Assembly: GCF_001027285.1 (NCBI RefSeq)
Contig: NZ_CP011509.1
Location: forward strand, 12,238,501-12,302,500
DNA: 64,000 nucleotides
Direction: 5' to 3'
Origin: Archangium gephyra
Lineage (GTDB): Bacteria; Myxococcota; Myxococcia; Myxococcales; Myxococcaceae
Numbering within the stretch: the first letter of the stretch is position 1; every line of letters starts with the position of its first letter. A model generated the notes under the pieces. The model was not told the DNA's origin and did not search any database. It saw only the letters and a program-made list of their open reading frames with translations. The position numbers and the translations under genes were made by a program. This document shows, piece by piece, positions 48,067 through 58,303 of the stretch.

Positions 48067-48741
48067 TCAGGGTCTCGTCTCGGCCTCCAGCGTCGCGCCG
48101 AGGAAGCGCGCGAACCAGCCCGCCGCCAGCTCCGCCACCCGCTCCAGCGCCCCCCGCTCCTCGAACAGGTGCGTCGCTCCCGGAATCACCTCCAGCGCCT
48201 TGGGTGAACCCAGCCGCTCCAGCGCCCGCTGGTTCAGCTCCAGGACGAGGTCATCCGCCCCGCCCACGAGGAGCAGCGTCGGCGCCAGCACCCGCGCCAA
48301 GGCGCCCCCCGCCAGGTCCGCCCGCCCACCCCTCGACACCACCGCGCCGATCAGCTCCGGCTTCTCCGCCGCCGCCACCAGCGCCGCCGCCGCCCCCGTG
48401 CTCGAACCGAAGTAGCCCACCCGCAGCCGGCTCAACTCCGGATGCGCGAACACCCAGTCCGTCACCTGCCCCAACCGCCCCGCCAGGAAGCCGATGTCGA
48501 AGCGCAGCGCCGCCGTCTCGTCGTCCTCCGCCTCCTCGTCCTCCGTCAGCAGGTCGAACAGCAGCGTCCCCAGCCCCGCCGTCCTCAACGTGTACGCCAC
48601 GTACCGGTTGCGCGGGCTGTGCCGGCTGCTCCCACTGCCGTGCGCGAAGATGACCAGCCCCCGCGCTCCCTCCGGCACCGCGAGCGTCCCCCCGAGCCGC
48701 ACCCCTCCCGCCACCACCTCGACTTCCCGTTCCACCGCCAT
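48067..48741 (-). CDS. Alpha/beta hydrolase, dienelactone hydrolase-like
   Basis: 224 residues of alpha/beta hydrolase fold: GLVIFAHGSGSSRHSPRNRYVA (oxyanion region), nucleophile Ser in VGYFGSSTGAAAAL, Asp in LLVGGADDLV and His in IPGATHLFEERG. ATG at 48741 has GGAGGAG. It is 22 bases downstream of the phosphoribosyltransferase gene on the same strand. The same two domains occur fused in some bacteria, as I recall, so they probably act together. Substrate unknown. Confidence 0.88.
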   Translation of the reverse strand: MAVEREVEVVAGGVRLGGTLAVPEGARGLVIFAHGSGSSRHSPRNRYVAYTLRTAGLGTLLFDLLTEDEEAEDDETAALRFDIGFLAGRLGQVTDWVFAHPELSRLRVGYFGSSTGAAAALVAAAEKPELIGAVVSRGGRADLAGGALARVLAPTLLLVGGADDLVLELNQRALERLGSPKALEVIPGATHLFEERGALERVAELAAGWFARFLGATLEAETRP

Positions 48742-48763
48742 GTCGCTCCTCCTGCTCTGATGC

Positions 48764-49447
48764 TCAGACCCACCACGCATCCCCGGCGTTCATCGCCGAC
48801 TCGGGCCCCTGCTCCCTCCGCATCCGCGCCAGCACCGCCTGCACCTCCTCGTCCGAGGTCTGCCGGAAGTCGTCGTAGAACTCGCCCACCGAGCTCATGA
48901 ACTCGGCCGGGTGGGCGCACACCACGTCGTCCACCTCCGCGCTCAGCGAGTCCAACGACTCCACCGCCCCCACCGGCACCGCGAGGACGATCTTGCGCGG
49001 CCATCGCGTCCTCAGCGCCCGGATGGCCGCTCGCACCGTGCCGCCCGTGGCCACGCCGTCGTCCACGAGGATGACCGTGCGGCCCTCGAGCGCCGGTGCC
49101 GGATGCACCCCGCGGAACCGGGAGATGCGGGCCGCCACCTCGCGCGCCTCCCGCTCGGCCGTCTGCATCACCTCCGTCTCGGAGAAGCCCAGCGAGTGCA
49201 TCATCTCCCGGTCCAGGAAGAGCGCCCCGCCCTCGGCCACCGCCCCCAGTCCCAGCTCCGCATGCCCCGGCGCCCCCACCTTGCGCACCACCCACACGTC
49301 CAGCGGCGCCCCGAGCTTCCGGGCCACCTGGTCCGCCACCGGAATCCCACCTCGCGGCAGGCCGAGCACCAGGGGCGACTCGGCCGCGTATCCCGTCAGC
49401 AGGTCCGCCAACTGCCGGCCCGCGTCCGTCCTGTCTCGAAAACGCAT
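48764..49447 (-). CDS. Phosphoribosyltransferase-family protein
   Basis: 227 residues. The PRPP-binding loop is VILVDDGVATGGTVRAAI; earlier PLVLGLPRGGIPVADQVARKLGAPLD and DVWVVRKVGAPGHAELGLGAVAEGG are typical of the stand-alone type I PRTase group. A base substrate is not evident, and many such proteins are of unknown role. The start ATG at 49447 gives FRDRTDAGRQLADLL as in relatives. It shares an operon with the hydrolase and is divergent from a PRPP synthetase gene, 193 bases away; that gap shows no clear site. Confidence 0.88.
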   Translation of the reverse strand: MRFRDRTDAGRQLADLLTGYAAESPLVLGLPRGGIPVADQVARKLGAPLDVWVVRKVGAPGHAELGLGAVAEGGALFLDREMMHSLGFSETEVMQTAEREAREVAARISRFRGVHPAPALEGRTVILVDDGVATGGTVRAAIRALRTRWPRKIVLAVPVGAVESLDSLSAEVDDVVCAHPAEFMSSVGEFYDDFRQTSDEEVQAVLARMRREQGPESAMNAGDAWWV

Positions 49448-49640
49448 CGGTCCTCCCGGGGCGAAGGTCTCCCCTCTAGGAGAAGCACGGTGTGCGCCAT
49501 TGGCTCCCGACACGCCACCGAGGGCCGGGACGCCCTCTCGGCACGGGTGCGCGAATCCCGCGACCCGGGAGCCCCGGAATGAGAGATGATGCCTCCCACC
49601 CGCCCTGGCCAGTCCGGCCCCGCGGGATGCGGAGGGGACC

Positions 49641-50561
49641 ATGGACCTGACCGTCTTCAGCGGCACCGCGAACCGCCCCCTGGGCGAGGCACTCGCCTGG
49701 GCGCTTGGAAGCCCCCTCGGCGACTGCAAGCTCGAGCGCTTCCCGGATGGTGAGCTGCACGTGGAGCTCGGCGAGGACGTGCGCGGGCGCAACGTGTGCA
49801 TCATCCAGCCCACCGCGCCACCCGTGGGCGAGAACCTGCTGGAGCTGCTGCTGATGGCGGACGCGTGCTGGCGCGCGGGCGCGGCGCGGCTCATGGCGGT
49901 GCTGCCCTACTTCGGCTACGCGCGGCAGGACCGGCGCTCGAGCCCCAGCGAGGCGCTCGGCGGCAAGCTGGTGGCGGACCTCCTGGTGCGCGGGCACTTC
50001 GACCGGCTCATGGCGGTGAACCTGCACACGGCCTCGCTGGAGGGGTGCTTCACGGTGCCGCTGGAGCACCTCAACGCGGGCACGCTGCTGGCCGAGGCCG
50101 TGCGTCCCTACGCGGGCCCGGGCGCGGTGGTGGTGTCGCCGGACCTGGGCGCGGTGAAGCTGGCGGAGCGGTATGCGCGGCAGCTCGAGTTGCCGCTGGC
50201 CATCGTGCACAAGAGCCGGACGAGTGGCTCCGAGGTGAACGTCCGGGGGCTGGTGGGCGAGGTGCGCGGACTGCGGCCCATCATCGTGGATGACCTCATC
50301 TCCACGGCGGGCACCATCGCGGCGACGGCGGAAGCGGTGCTCGAGGCGGGCAGCGCCGACGACATCACCGTGGTGGCCACGCACGCGCTGCTGGTGGGCC
50401 CCGCGGTGGAGCGGCTGAGCAAGGTGCCCATCCGCCGCCTCATCTCCACCGACAGCGTGGTGCCGCCCAAGGGACTGCCCTTCCAGCACGAGGTGGTGAG
50501 CCTCGCCCCGCTGCTCGCCGACGCCATCTGCCGCGTCACGGCCCACGTGCGCCCGCGCTGA
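49641..50561 (+). CDS. Ribose-phosphate pyrophosphokinase (PRPP synthetase)
   Basis: 306 residues making PRPP from ribose-5-phosphate and ATP. Motifs: LERFPDGELHVEL, VLPYFGYARQDRRSSPSE, NLHTASLEGCF, VSPDLGAVKLAERYA and the PRPP loop PIIVDDLISTAGTI. The flexible loop reads HKSRTSGSEV in place of the K.R......EV of classical enzymes, and the protein is slightly short, so this is probably a divergent paralogue and not the housekeeping copy. GGAGGGG precedes the ATG. Divergent from a PRTase gene, a plausible user of its product. Confidence 0.9.
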   Translation: MDLTVFSGTANRPLGEALAWALGSPLGDCKLERFPDGELHVELGEDVRGRNVCIIQPTAPPVGENLLELLLMADACWRAGAARLMAVLPYFGYARQDRRSSPSEALGGKLVADLLVRGHFDRLMAVNLHTASLEGCFTVPLEHLNAGTLLAEAVRPYAGPGAVVVSPDLGAVKLAERYARQLELPLAIVHKSRTSGSEVNVRGLVGEVRGLRPIIVDDLISTAGTIAATAEAVLEAGSADDITVVATHALLVGPAVERLSKVPIRRLISTDSVVPPKGLPFQHEVVSLAPLLADAICRVTAHVRPR

Positions 50562-50592
50562 CGGCGGGAGAGCTCCCGGGCGCGAGAGTCAG

Positions 50593-50619
50593 CAACTGGT
50601 CCGATTGTTGGACCAGTTG
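50593..50619. repeat. 27-bp palindrome, copy A
   Basis: CAACTGGTCCGA ... TTGGACCAGTTG around TTG; the arms pair over 12 bp with one T:G mismatch. It lies between the convergent ends of the PRPP synthetase and GNAT toxin genes and is nearly identical to 58244-58270. It could be a bidirectional terminator or a protein site. Confidence 0.75.
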
Positions 50620-50626
50620 GTGCCGC

Positions 50627-51175
50627 TCATTCGCCGACGGCCTCCTCGTTCGCCTTCCGGATGTCGGCCAGGGCCAGGAACATCCTCCTTGGCCAGCGCC
50701 CTTCCGCGACGGTCTCGAGTTCCTGGTACCCGAACCGCGCGTAGAACGCCGCCGCTGCCTCGTCCTTGGCATCCACGACGACAGCCACGCCACCCGCGTG
50801 CTCGCTGATCTCCAAGGCACGGTCGTGCGCATCGAGCAGGAGACGCTCTCCATAGCCCTGGCCGCGCACCCGCACATGCCGGGCCAGGCGCCCGAGGATG
50901 ATGACCGGGACGGGGTATCTCGGCGGGAGTCCTTTGGAGAGCGTCCCGGGGAGAGATGCCCTTTCGAGACTCCCCAGCGTCAGCGTGTAGAAGCCGAGGA
51001 CACGTGGCAGTTCCGGCCCGTCATCAGGACGCCGCAAGACCCACGTGCGGCTGGAGCCCCGGCGCTGGTTCTGCCCCGCCTGGGTCCGGAAGAAGAGGTC
51101 CAGCTCAGTCGAACCGGATTCGAAACCGCTGGCACCGTCCTCACGCGTGAACGCCTGGGTCTCGAATTCAGCGAT
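50627..51175 (-). CDS. GNAT toxin of TacAT-like module, unusual start
   Basis: About 182 residues if read from ATC at 51175. The frame is open from the antitoxin stop and reads like TacT toxins from the first residues: FESGSTELDLFFRTQAGQNQ, RTWV, GFYTLTLGSLE, LPPRYPVPVIILGRLA, the acetyl-CoA loop RVRGQGYGERLL and AAAFYARFGYQ with the catalytic Tyr. Such toxins acetylate aminoacyl-tRNA. No ATG, GTG or TTG exists in this frame before TTG at 51037, which would delete the first 46 conserved residues. GAGGAG lies 7 bases before the ATC. Either a rare ATC start or a start-codon loss. Confidence 0.75.
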   Translation of the reverse strand: MAEFETQAFTREDGASGFESGSTELDLFFRTQAGQNQRRGSSRTWVLRRPDDGPELPRVLGFYTLTLGSLERASLPGTLSKGLPPRYPVPVIILGRLARHVRVRGQGYGERLLLDAHDRALEISEHAGGVAVVVDAKDEAAAAFYARFGYQELETVAEGRWPRRMFLALADIRKANEEAVGE

Positions 51176-51179
51176 GGCC

Positions 51180-51545
51180 TTACTCCTCTTTCCTGCGCTT
51201 CCGCTTGTTTCGTCTCGCGACGGCCTCCTTCAATGCAGGAGTCGGTCCAGGCGGGTTCTCCAGCAGCTTCCGCGCGCGGTCGAAGTCCGCATCCGGCAGC
51301 ACGATGCGCTCACGGCGGGTGGCCCACTCCACCTGCGTCAACGCGGGGCTGGTGAACTCGCGCACACGCTGGGAGCTGGCGTCGAGGAACGCGATCCGCC
51401 ACCCCTGCTTCAACTCCATCACCGTCTTGAAGAACAGGCTCAGGGCCTCATCGATGATCTGGCTCTTGCTCATCCCGAGCTCTTCCTCCAGGTGATTCAC
51501 CTGCTCCAGACGTGCTTCCGGGACGGTCGCTTCCAGTCGGCTCAT
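51180..51545 (-). CDS. Antitoxin with ribbon-helix-helix head and DUF1778-like tail
   Basis: 121 residues. The N terminus (about 1-55: LEATVPEARLEQVNHLEEEL, GMSKSQIIDEALSLFFKTV) is a ribbon-helix-helix DNA-binding unit. The end (RRERIVLPDADFDRARKLLENPPGPTPALKEAV, described in pieces) matches the toxin-neutralising tail of DUF1778/TacA antitoxins. Between them lie about 25 residues not found in standard TacA, so it looks like a head swap. Stop is followed after 4 bases by the toxin's ATC. It should bind the toxin and repress its own promoter. Confidence 0.82.
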   Translation of the reverse strand: MSRLEATVPEARLEQVNHLEEELGMSKSQIIDEALSLFFKTVMELKQGWRIAFLDASSQRVREFTSPALTQVEWATRRERIVLPDADFDRARKLLENPPGPTPALKEAVARRNKRKRRKEE

Positions 51546-51628
51546 GGATCATCTACCCCGGTGAGGCGGATGCGCTCCCGGAATTCTCCCTCGAAAATGA
51601 GGGTAATCTCCGGAAGTCCTCGATTCAA
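51542..51628 (-). CDS. Possible short ORF coupled to antitoxin
   Basis: A 28-codon frame from TTG: NRGLPEITLIFEGEFRERIR and then LTGVDDP, whose stop overlaps the antitoxin ATG (ATGA). Codon use is reasonable and the overlap is typical of coupling, but the start codon and ribosome-binding site are weak. It may be a leader peptide, or the remnant of a longer gene cut by the DUF1361 gene end 30 bases away. Confidence 0.3.
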   Translation of the reverse strand: MNRGLPEITLIFEGEFRERIRLTGVDDP

Positions 51629-51657
51629 TCCAGCCTGGACGCTCTGTCGCCTGCCCC

Positions 51658-52353
51658 TCACGCCCCGGCCCGCTCCGTCCGGCGCCGCTGCACCAGCGTC
51701 TCGAAGACGAGATACGAGAGCAGCACCAGCCCCGCGAACACCGCCGTCGTCCCCACCAGCCACCGGTACTCCAGCGGCTCGCTCATGTGCCCCAGCACCG
51801 CCTCCAGCAGCGACCCCGGCCGGTTCAGCACGTTCCAGCTGTTCCACCGCTCGAAGCGCCCCAGGTAGATGCCGTAGCCGCACAGCACCGACGCCGCCAG
51901 CACCCCGCCCCACGCCGCCACCCGCCCCCACCGCTCCTCCAACAGCCGCTTCCACACCTCCAGCGACAACAACCCCAGCAGCCACCCCGTCGCCGCGAAG
52001 CTCGCCAACATCGCCGCGTCGAACCACAGCGGCACCCCCGGCCTCGGCTTCAGGTGGATGAAGTCCGTCAGCAGGTACGGCGCGTTCGGAAACGCCAGCA
52101 GCCACGCCCCTCCCAACGGCAGCAGGTTCCACGCCCTCGCCGCCCCGCGCGCCTGCAGCAGCCTCGCCAGCAGCGCAATCCCGTACGGCACCCACGCCAG
52201 GAACAGGTTCCACACCAGGAAGATGAAGCTCTTCCTCCCGCTCCACTCCAGCCGGAAGTGGAGCATCACCACCGCCACCGTGCTGCTGAGCAGCACCGGC
52301 AGCAGCCCGTGGTGGCGCAGGAGGGACAGCACTCGGGAGCGTGAGGTCTTCAT
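51658..52353 (-). CDS. DUF1361 membrane protein
   Basis: 231 residues with about six transmembrane helices. The hallmark FLVWNLFLAWVPYGIALL and LAFPNAPYLLTDFIHLKPRP of DUF1361 are present, followed by DAAMLASFAATGWLLGLLSL and GIYLGRFERWNSWNVL. Function of the family is unknown. ATG at 52353. Upstream 190 bases to the divergent hydratase start show no clear promoter. Confidence 0.85.
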   Translation of the reverse strand: MKTSRSRVLSLLRHHGLLPVLLSSTVAVVMLHFRLEWSGRKSFIFLVWNLFLAWVPYGIALLARLLQARGAARAWNLLPLGGAWLLAFPNAPYLLTDFIHLKPRPGVPLWFDAAMLASFAATGWLLGLLSLEVWKRLLEERWGRVAAWGGVLAASVLCGYGIYLGRFERWNSWNVLNRPGSLLEAVLGHMSEPLEYRWLVGTTAVFAGLVLLSYLVFETLVQRRRTERAGA

Positions 52354-52542
52354 GGGAGTCACCGGGGTGTGGCCCCGAGGCCACGGTCAGTTCCACCCCT
52401 CCACGTCCCCCGCTGACACGAAGGCACGGCAACCGTGGCCACTCGGAGACAGCGCGACACGTTGGCGGGGCTGGAAGGCATCCACCCGGGAGACAGAGCA
52501 AGCCCCGGGCCATTCCCCCGTCCTCCGGTTAATCTCCCCGCC

Positions 52543-53292
52543 ATGTCCGACACGCTGCTCACCCACCTCGACGCCGGAATCCTCTCCCTCACCTTCAACC
52601 GGCCCCAGAAGAAGAACGCCTTCACCGGCGAGATGTACGAGGCCGCCGCCCGCGCCCTCACCGAGGCCGATTCCAATGACGCCGTGCGCGTGGTGGTGCT
52701 CACCGGCTCGGGGGGCGCCTTCACCGCGGGCAATGACTTGAAGGACTTCCTCGAGCACCCCCCCGCCGGCGAGGACAGCCCCGTCTTCCGCTTCCTGCGC
52801 GCGCTCGCCCACCACTCGCGGCCCGTGGTGGCCGGCGTGGACGGCGTGGCCGTGGGCATCGGCACCACCCTGCTGCTGCACTGTGACTACGTCGCCGCCT
52901 CCGAGCGCGCCGTCTTCAGCATGCCCTTCGTCAACCTCGGCCTCAGCCCCGAGGGCGCCTCCAGCGTGCTGCTGCCCCGCGTGGCCGGCCTGGCGCTCGC
53001 CTCCGAGCTGCTCATGTTCGGCGAGCCCTTCGACGCGCCCACCGCCCTGCGCGCCGGCATCATCAACCAGGTGGTGCCCGAGGCCAGCCTCGCCGAGGTG
53101 GTGCGGAAGCGCGCCGCCGCGCTCGCCGCCAGGCCCGTCGAGTCCCTGCGCCTCACCAAACGCCTGCTGCGCGAGCCCCTGCGCGCCGCCGTGGACGACG
53201 CCCTCGCGCGCGAGGGCGCACTCTTCGTCCAGCGGCTCGGCTCCGCCGAGGCCCGCGAGGCCTTCAACGCCTTCCTGTCCAAGAAGAAGTAA
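52543..53292 (+). CDS. Enoyl-CoA hydratase/isomerase-family protein
   Basis: 249 residues of crotonase fold: SLTFNRPQKKNAFTGEMY, the oxyanion hole GAFTAGNDLKDFLE, GVDGVAVGIGTTLLLHCDYV and the catalytic region FVNLGLSPEGASSVLLPR. The usual Glu of hydratases near LGLSPEGASS is present once, which fits an isomerase or hydratase; it cannot be told. Cytoplasmic, in fatty-acid or amino-acid breakdown. ATG gives a normal family start. Confidence 0.9.
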   Translation: MSDTLLTHLDAGILSLTFNRPQKKNAFTGEMYEAAARALTEADSNDAVRVVVLTGSGGAFTAGNDLKDFLEHPPAGEDSPVFRFLRALAHHSRPVVAGVDGVAVGIGTTLLLHCDYVAASERAVFSMPFVNLGLSPEGASSVLLPRVAGLALASELLMFGEPFDAPTALRAGIINQVVPEASLAEVVRKRAAALAARPVESLRLTKRLLREPLRAAVDDALAREGALFVQRLGSAEAREAFNAFLSKKK

Positions 53293-53313
53293 CGGAAGCC
53301 GCGCCCGGGGGGC

Positions 53314-53541
53314 CTACGCCGCCCCCTCCAGCAGCGGCGCCCCGTCCCGCAGGCGCTCGGCCGTCAGCTTCAGCCGCCGCACCACCCGCCCCATGTCCGC
53401 CGGCGAGACCGGCGGCCATACCCGCGGTGGAGTCCTCGGCAGGCTGGGTCGCTGCGGACCCTCCCCCGAGCCCGTCTCCTCCGAGGGCGACGACTGGGGA
53501 ACCACCAGGGGAGACAGGCCATCGTCCGTCGCGCGTGCCAT
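53314..53541 (-). CDS. Small hypothetical protein
   Basis: 75 residues: ARATDDGLSPLVVPQSSPSE, a Pro/Ser/Gly-rich middle and a helical end, SPADMGRVVRRLKLTAERLR. GGAGG lies 6 bases before the ATG, the main support. No family recognised; the disordered N terminus and charged helix suggest a small regulatory or binding protein. Confidence 0.5.
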   Translation of the reverse strand: MARATDDGLSPLVVPQSSPSEETGSGEGPQRPSLPRTPPRVWPPVSPADMGRVVRRLKLTAERLRDGAPLLEGAA

Positions 53542-53704
53542 CGTCGCCTCCAAGGGGGGGAGACCTCCACTCCGGGGAACCGTCACTCCGGGTGAAGAGG
53601 CTAGGCACCCCCTGTTGGAGCGTCAAGGCAGCCGGGCTCTGGCTGGAGAATCTGTTTTCCAGCCAAAGCCCGGAAAGCCCTGAGTGTCCTGGGGAGGACA
53701 GGGC

Positions 53705-56449
<2,745 letters not shown>

Positions 56450-56544
56450 GGCGCACGGTCTAGCCCAGGACGGGCAGGCGGGGTAGCGACGGGCAGTGGG
56501 AGCCCCCTTGCCTGCCACCCCACTTCCAGGTGGAGTGCGCCGCC

Positions 56545-57534
56545 GTGTCCGTCCCCGCTCCGTCCCCCCAGTCCCCCCGCCTTCCCCTCCCGCTCCCGCC
56601 CGCACGGCTCGTCCAGGTGCTCGGAGAGCGCCCGTCTCCCGTGGTGGGGTGGCTCGCCAACCGGGTGATGGACGCGGTGTGCGCGCTGCCCGCCTCCTGG
56701 AAGGATGGGCTCGCCCGCTTCGTGGGCTGGCTGGCGTTCACCCTCGGCATCCGCCTCCGCGTGGCCCTGGAGAACCTCACGCACGCCTACCCGGACATGA
56801 GTGACGCCGAGCGGCGCCGCATCGCCCTCGGGGCCTACATCACCATGGCGCGCGTGGTGCTCGAGTCCATCGACGAGAAGGACCACGTGGACACCCACTG
56901 GGAAGTCCCCGAGGTGAAGGGCGAGGCGTGGGAGGCCCTCCAGGCCAACATCGCCAAGGGCCAGGGCGCGCTGCTGGTGACGGCGCACTTCGGCAACTGG
57001 GAGCGCGCGGGGAAGATGTTGCTGCGGCGCGGCATTCCGCTCAACGCCCTGGTGCGGCCACTGAAGGGCGCGCTCAACATGCGCATCGTGGACAACCGCA
57101 TCGCCGCGGGCGCGGGGCTCATCTACCCCAAGGGCGCCATCGCCGAGGCGTCCGAGGCGGTGAAGCTGGGCGAGACGGTGCTGATGCTGCTCGACCAGTC
57201 GCTGCCCGCGAAGGCGGCGGTGTTCGTGCCCTTCTTCGGCCGGCCCGCGTCCACCACGCCGGCCATGGCGGTGGTGGCCCGGCGCACGGGCGCGCCCGTG
57301 TTCGTGGTGATGGGGATTCGCGACGAGAGCGGGAAGAAGCTGCGGCTGGAGGTGGAGGGGCCCATCCTCCCGCCCGAGGGCCAGGGCGAGCAGGACGTCA
57401 CCACGGCGCACACGGCGGCGGTGACGGCGGTGCTGGAGAAGTACGTGCGGCGCTACCCGGACCAGTGGCTGTGGCTGCACCGGCGCTGGAAGGTGCAGCC
57501 GCCGCCGGAAGCCCCCGCCCTGCCCCAGGGTTGA
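56545..57534 (+). CDS. LpxL/HtrB-type lauroyl acyltransferase-family protein
   Basis: 329 residues. Catalytic H(x)4E is VTAHFGNWERAGKM; the block LVRPLKGALNMRIVDNRIA and MLLDQSLPAKAAVFVPFFGRPAS follow as in LpxL/LpxM. An N-terminal hydrophobic helix (LARFVGWLAFTLGI) anchors it in the inner membrane. It should add a secondary acyl chain to lipid A or a related glycolipid. GTG at 56545 chosen: AGGTGGAG lies 9 bases upstream; GTG at 56530 is the alternative. The phosphoesterase gene follows 13 bases later. Confidence 0.88.
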   Translation: MSVPAPSPQSPRLPLPLPPARLVQVLGERPSPVVGWLANRVMDAVCALPASWKDGLARFVGWLAFTLGIRLRVALENLTHAYPDMSDAERRRIALGAYITMARVVLESIDEKDHVDTHWEVPEVKGEAWEALQANIAKGQGALLVTAHFGNWERAGKMLLRRGIPLNALVRPLKGALNMRIVDNRIAAGAGLIYPKGAIAEASEAVKLGETVLMLLDQSLPAKAAVFVPFFGRPASTTPAMAVVARRTGAPVFVVMGIRDESGKKLRLEVEGPILPPEGQGEQDVTTAHTAAVTAVLEKYVRRYPDQWLWLHRRWKVQPPPEAPALPQG

Positions 57535-57547
57535 ACCCCCGAGGACG

Positions 57548-58219
57548 ATGACGCGGACCCTCTTCATCGGAGACGTGCACGGTTGCGCGGAGGAGCTCGA
57601 CGCGCTGCTGCACACGTGCGGCCACCGGCGGGGAGACCGCGTGGTGCTGGTGGGGGACCTGGTGGCGAAGGGCCCGGACTCGGCGGGCGTGGTGCGCCGG
57701 GCGAGGGAGCGCGGGTTTCTCGCGGTGCGGGGCAACCACGACGAGCACGTGCTGCGCTGGCGCGCGGGGAAGATGCCCGAGGGCAAGAAGCTCAAACGCG
57801 AGCACAAGCAGGTGCTGGACACGCTGGAGGACGAGGACTGGGCCTACCTCGAGTCGCTGCCCGTGCACCGCCACCTCCCCGAGCTGAACGTGCGCGTGGT
57901 GCACGGCGGCCTGGTGCCCGGCGTGCCGCTGGAGGAGCAGAAGCCGGAGCTGATGCTCAACCTGCGCAGCATCACGCCGGAGGGAGAGCCCTCGAAGAAG
58001 ATGGACGCGGGCGTCCCCTGGGCGAGCCTGTGGAAGGGGCCCGAGCTCGTCATCTTCGGCCACGACGCGCTGCGCGGCGTGCAGCGCCACCCGTATGCCG
58101 TCGGCCTGGACTCGGGCTGCGTGTACGGCAGGGAACTCACCGCCTACGTGCTGCCCGAGGCCCGCTTCTACTCGGTGAAGGCGAAGCGGGCGTACATGGA
58201 CCTCGACGGACCTCCGTGA
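57548..58219 (+). CDS. PPP-family metallophosphoesterase (ApaH-like)
   Basis: 223 residues with all motifs of the PPP phosphatases: GDVHGCAEEL, GDLVAKGPDS, GNHDEH, VVHGGLVPG and FGHDALRG. ApaH cleaves Ap4A to ADP; the short bacterial PrpA/PrpB-like enzymes dephosphorylate proteins, and this length fits either. Cytoplasmic. Cotranscribed with the acyltransferase gene, 13 bases upstream. Confidence 0.88.
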   Translation: MTRTLFIGDVHGCAEELDALLHTCGHRRGDRVVLVGDLVAKGPDSAGVVRRARERGFLAVRGNHDEHVLRWRAGKMPEGKKLKREHKQVLDTLEDEDWAYLESLPVHRHLPELNVRVVHGGLVPGVPLEEQKPELMLNLRSITPEGEPSKKMDAGVPWASLWKGPELVIFGHDALRGVQRHPYAVGLDSGCVYGRELTAYVLPEARFYSVKAKRAYMDLDGPP

Positions 58220-58243
58220 GCGGCCTCCGGGCGCGCGGCCGAG

Positions 58244-58270
58244 CAACTGGTCCGACTGTCGGACCAGTTG
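58244..58270. repeat. 27-bp palindrome, copy B
   Basis: Perfect 12-bp arms CAACTGGTCCGA/TCGGACCAGTTG around CTG, between the convergent ends of the phosphoesterase and Usp genes. It differs from copy A at two positions, one of which restores full pairing, and both are followed by G(A/T)GCCGCTC. A degenerate copy lies at 63531. Confidence 0.8.
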
Positions 58271-58303
58271 GAGCCGCTCGCCTCCGGATGGCGCGGCCCG
58301 CCG

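Noticed and set aside
50627-51037. GNAT toxin starting at TTG 51037
   Set aside because: This removes 46 residues that match the toxin family and leaves no ribosome-binding site; the frame is open and coding further upstream.
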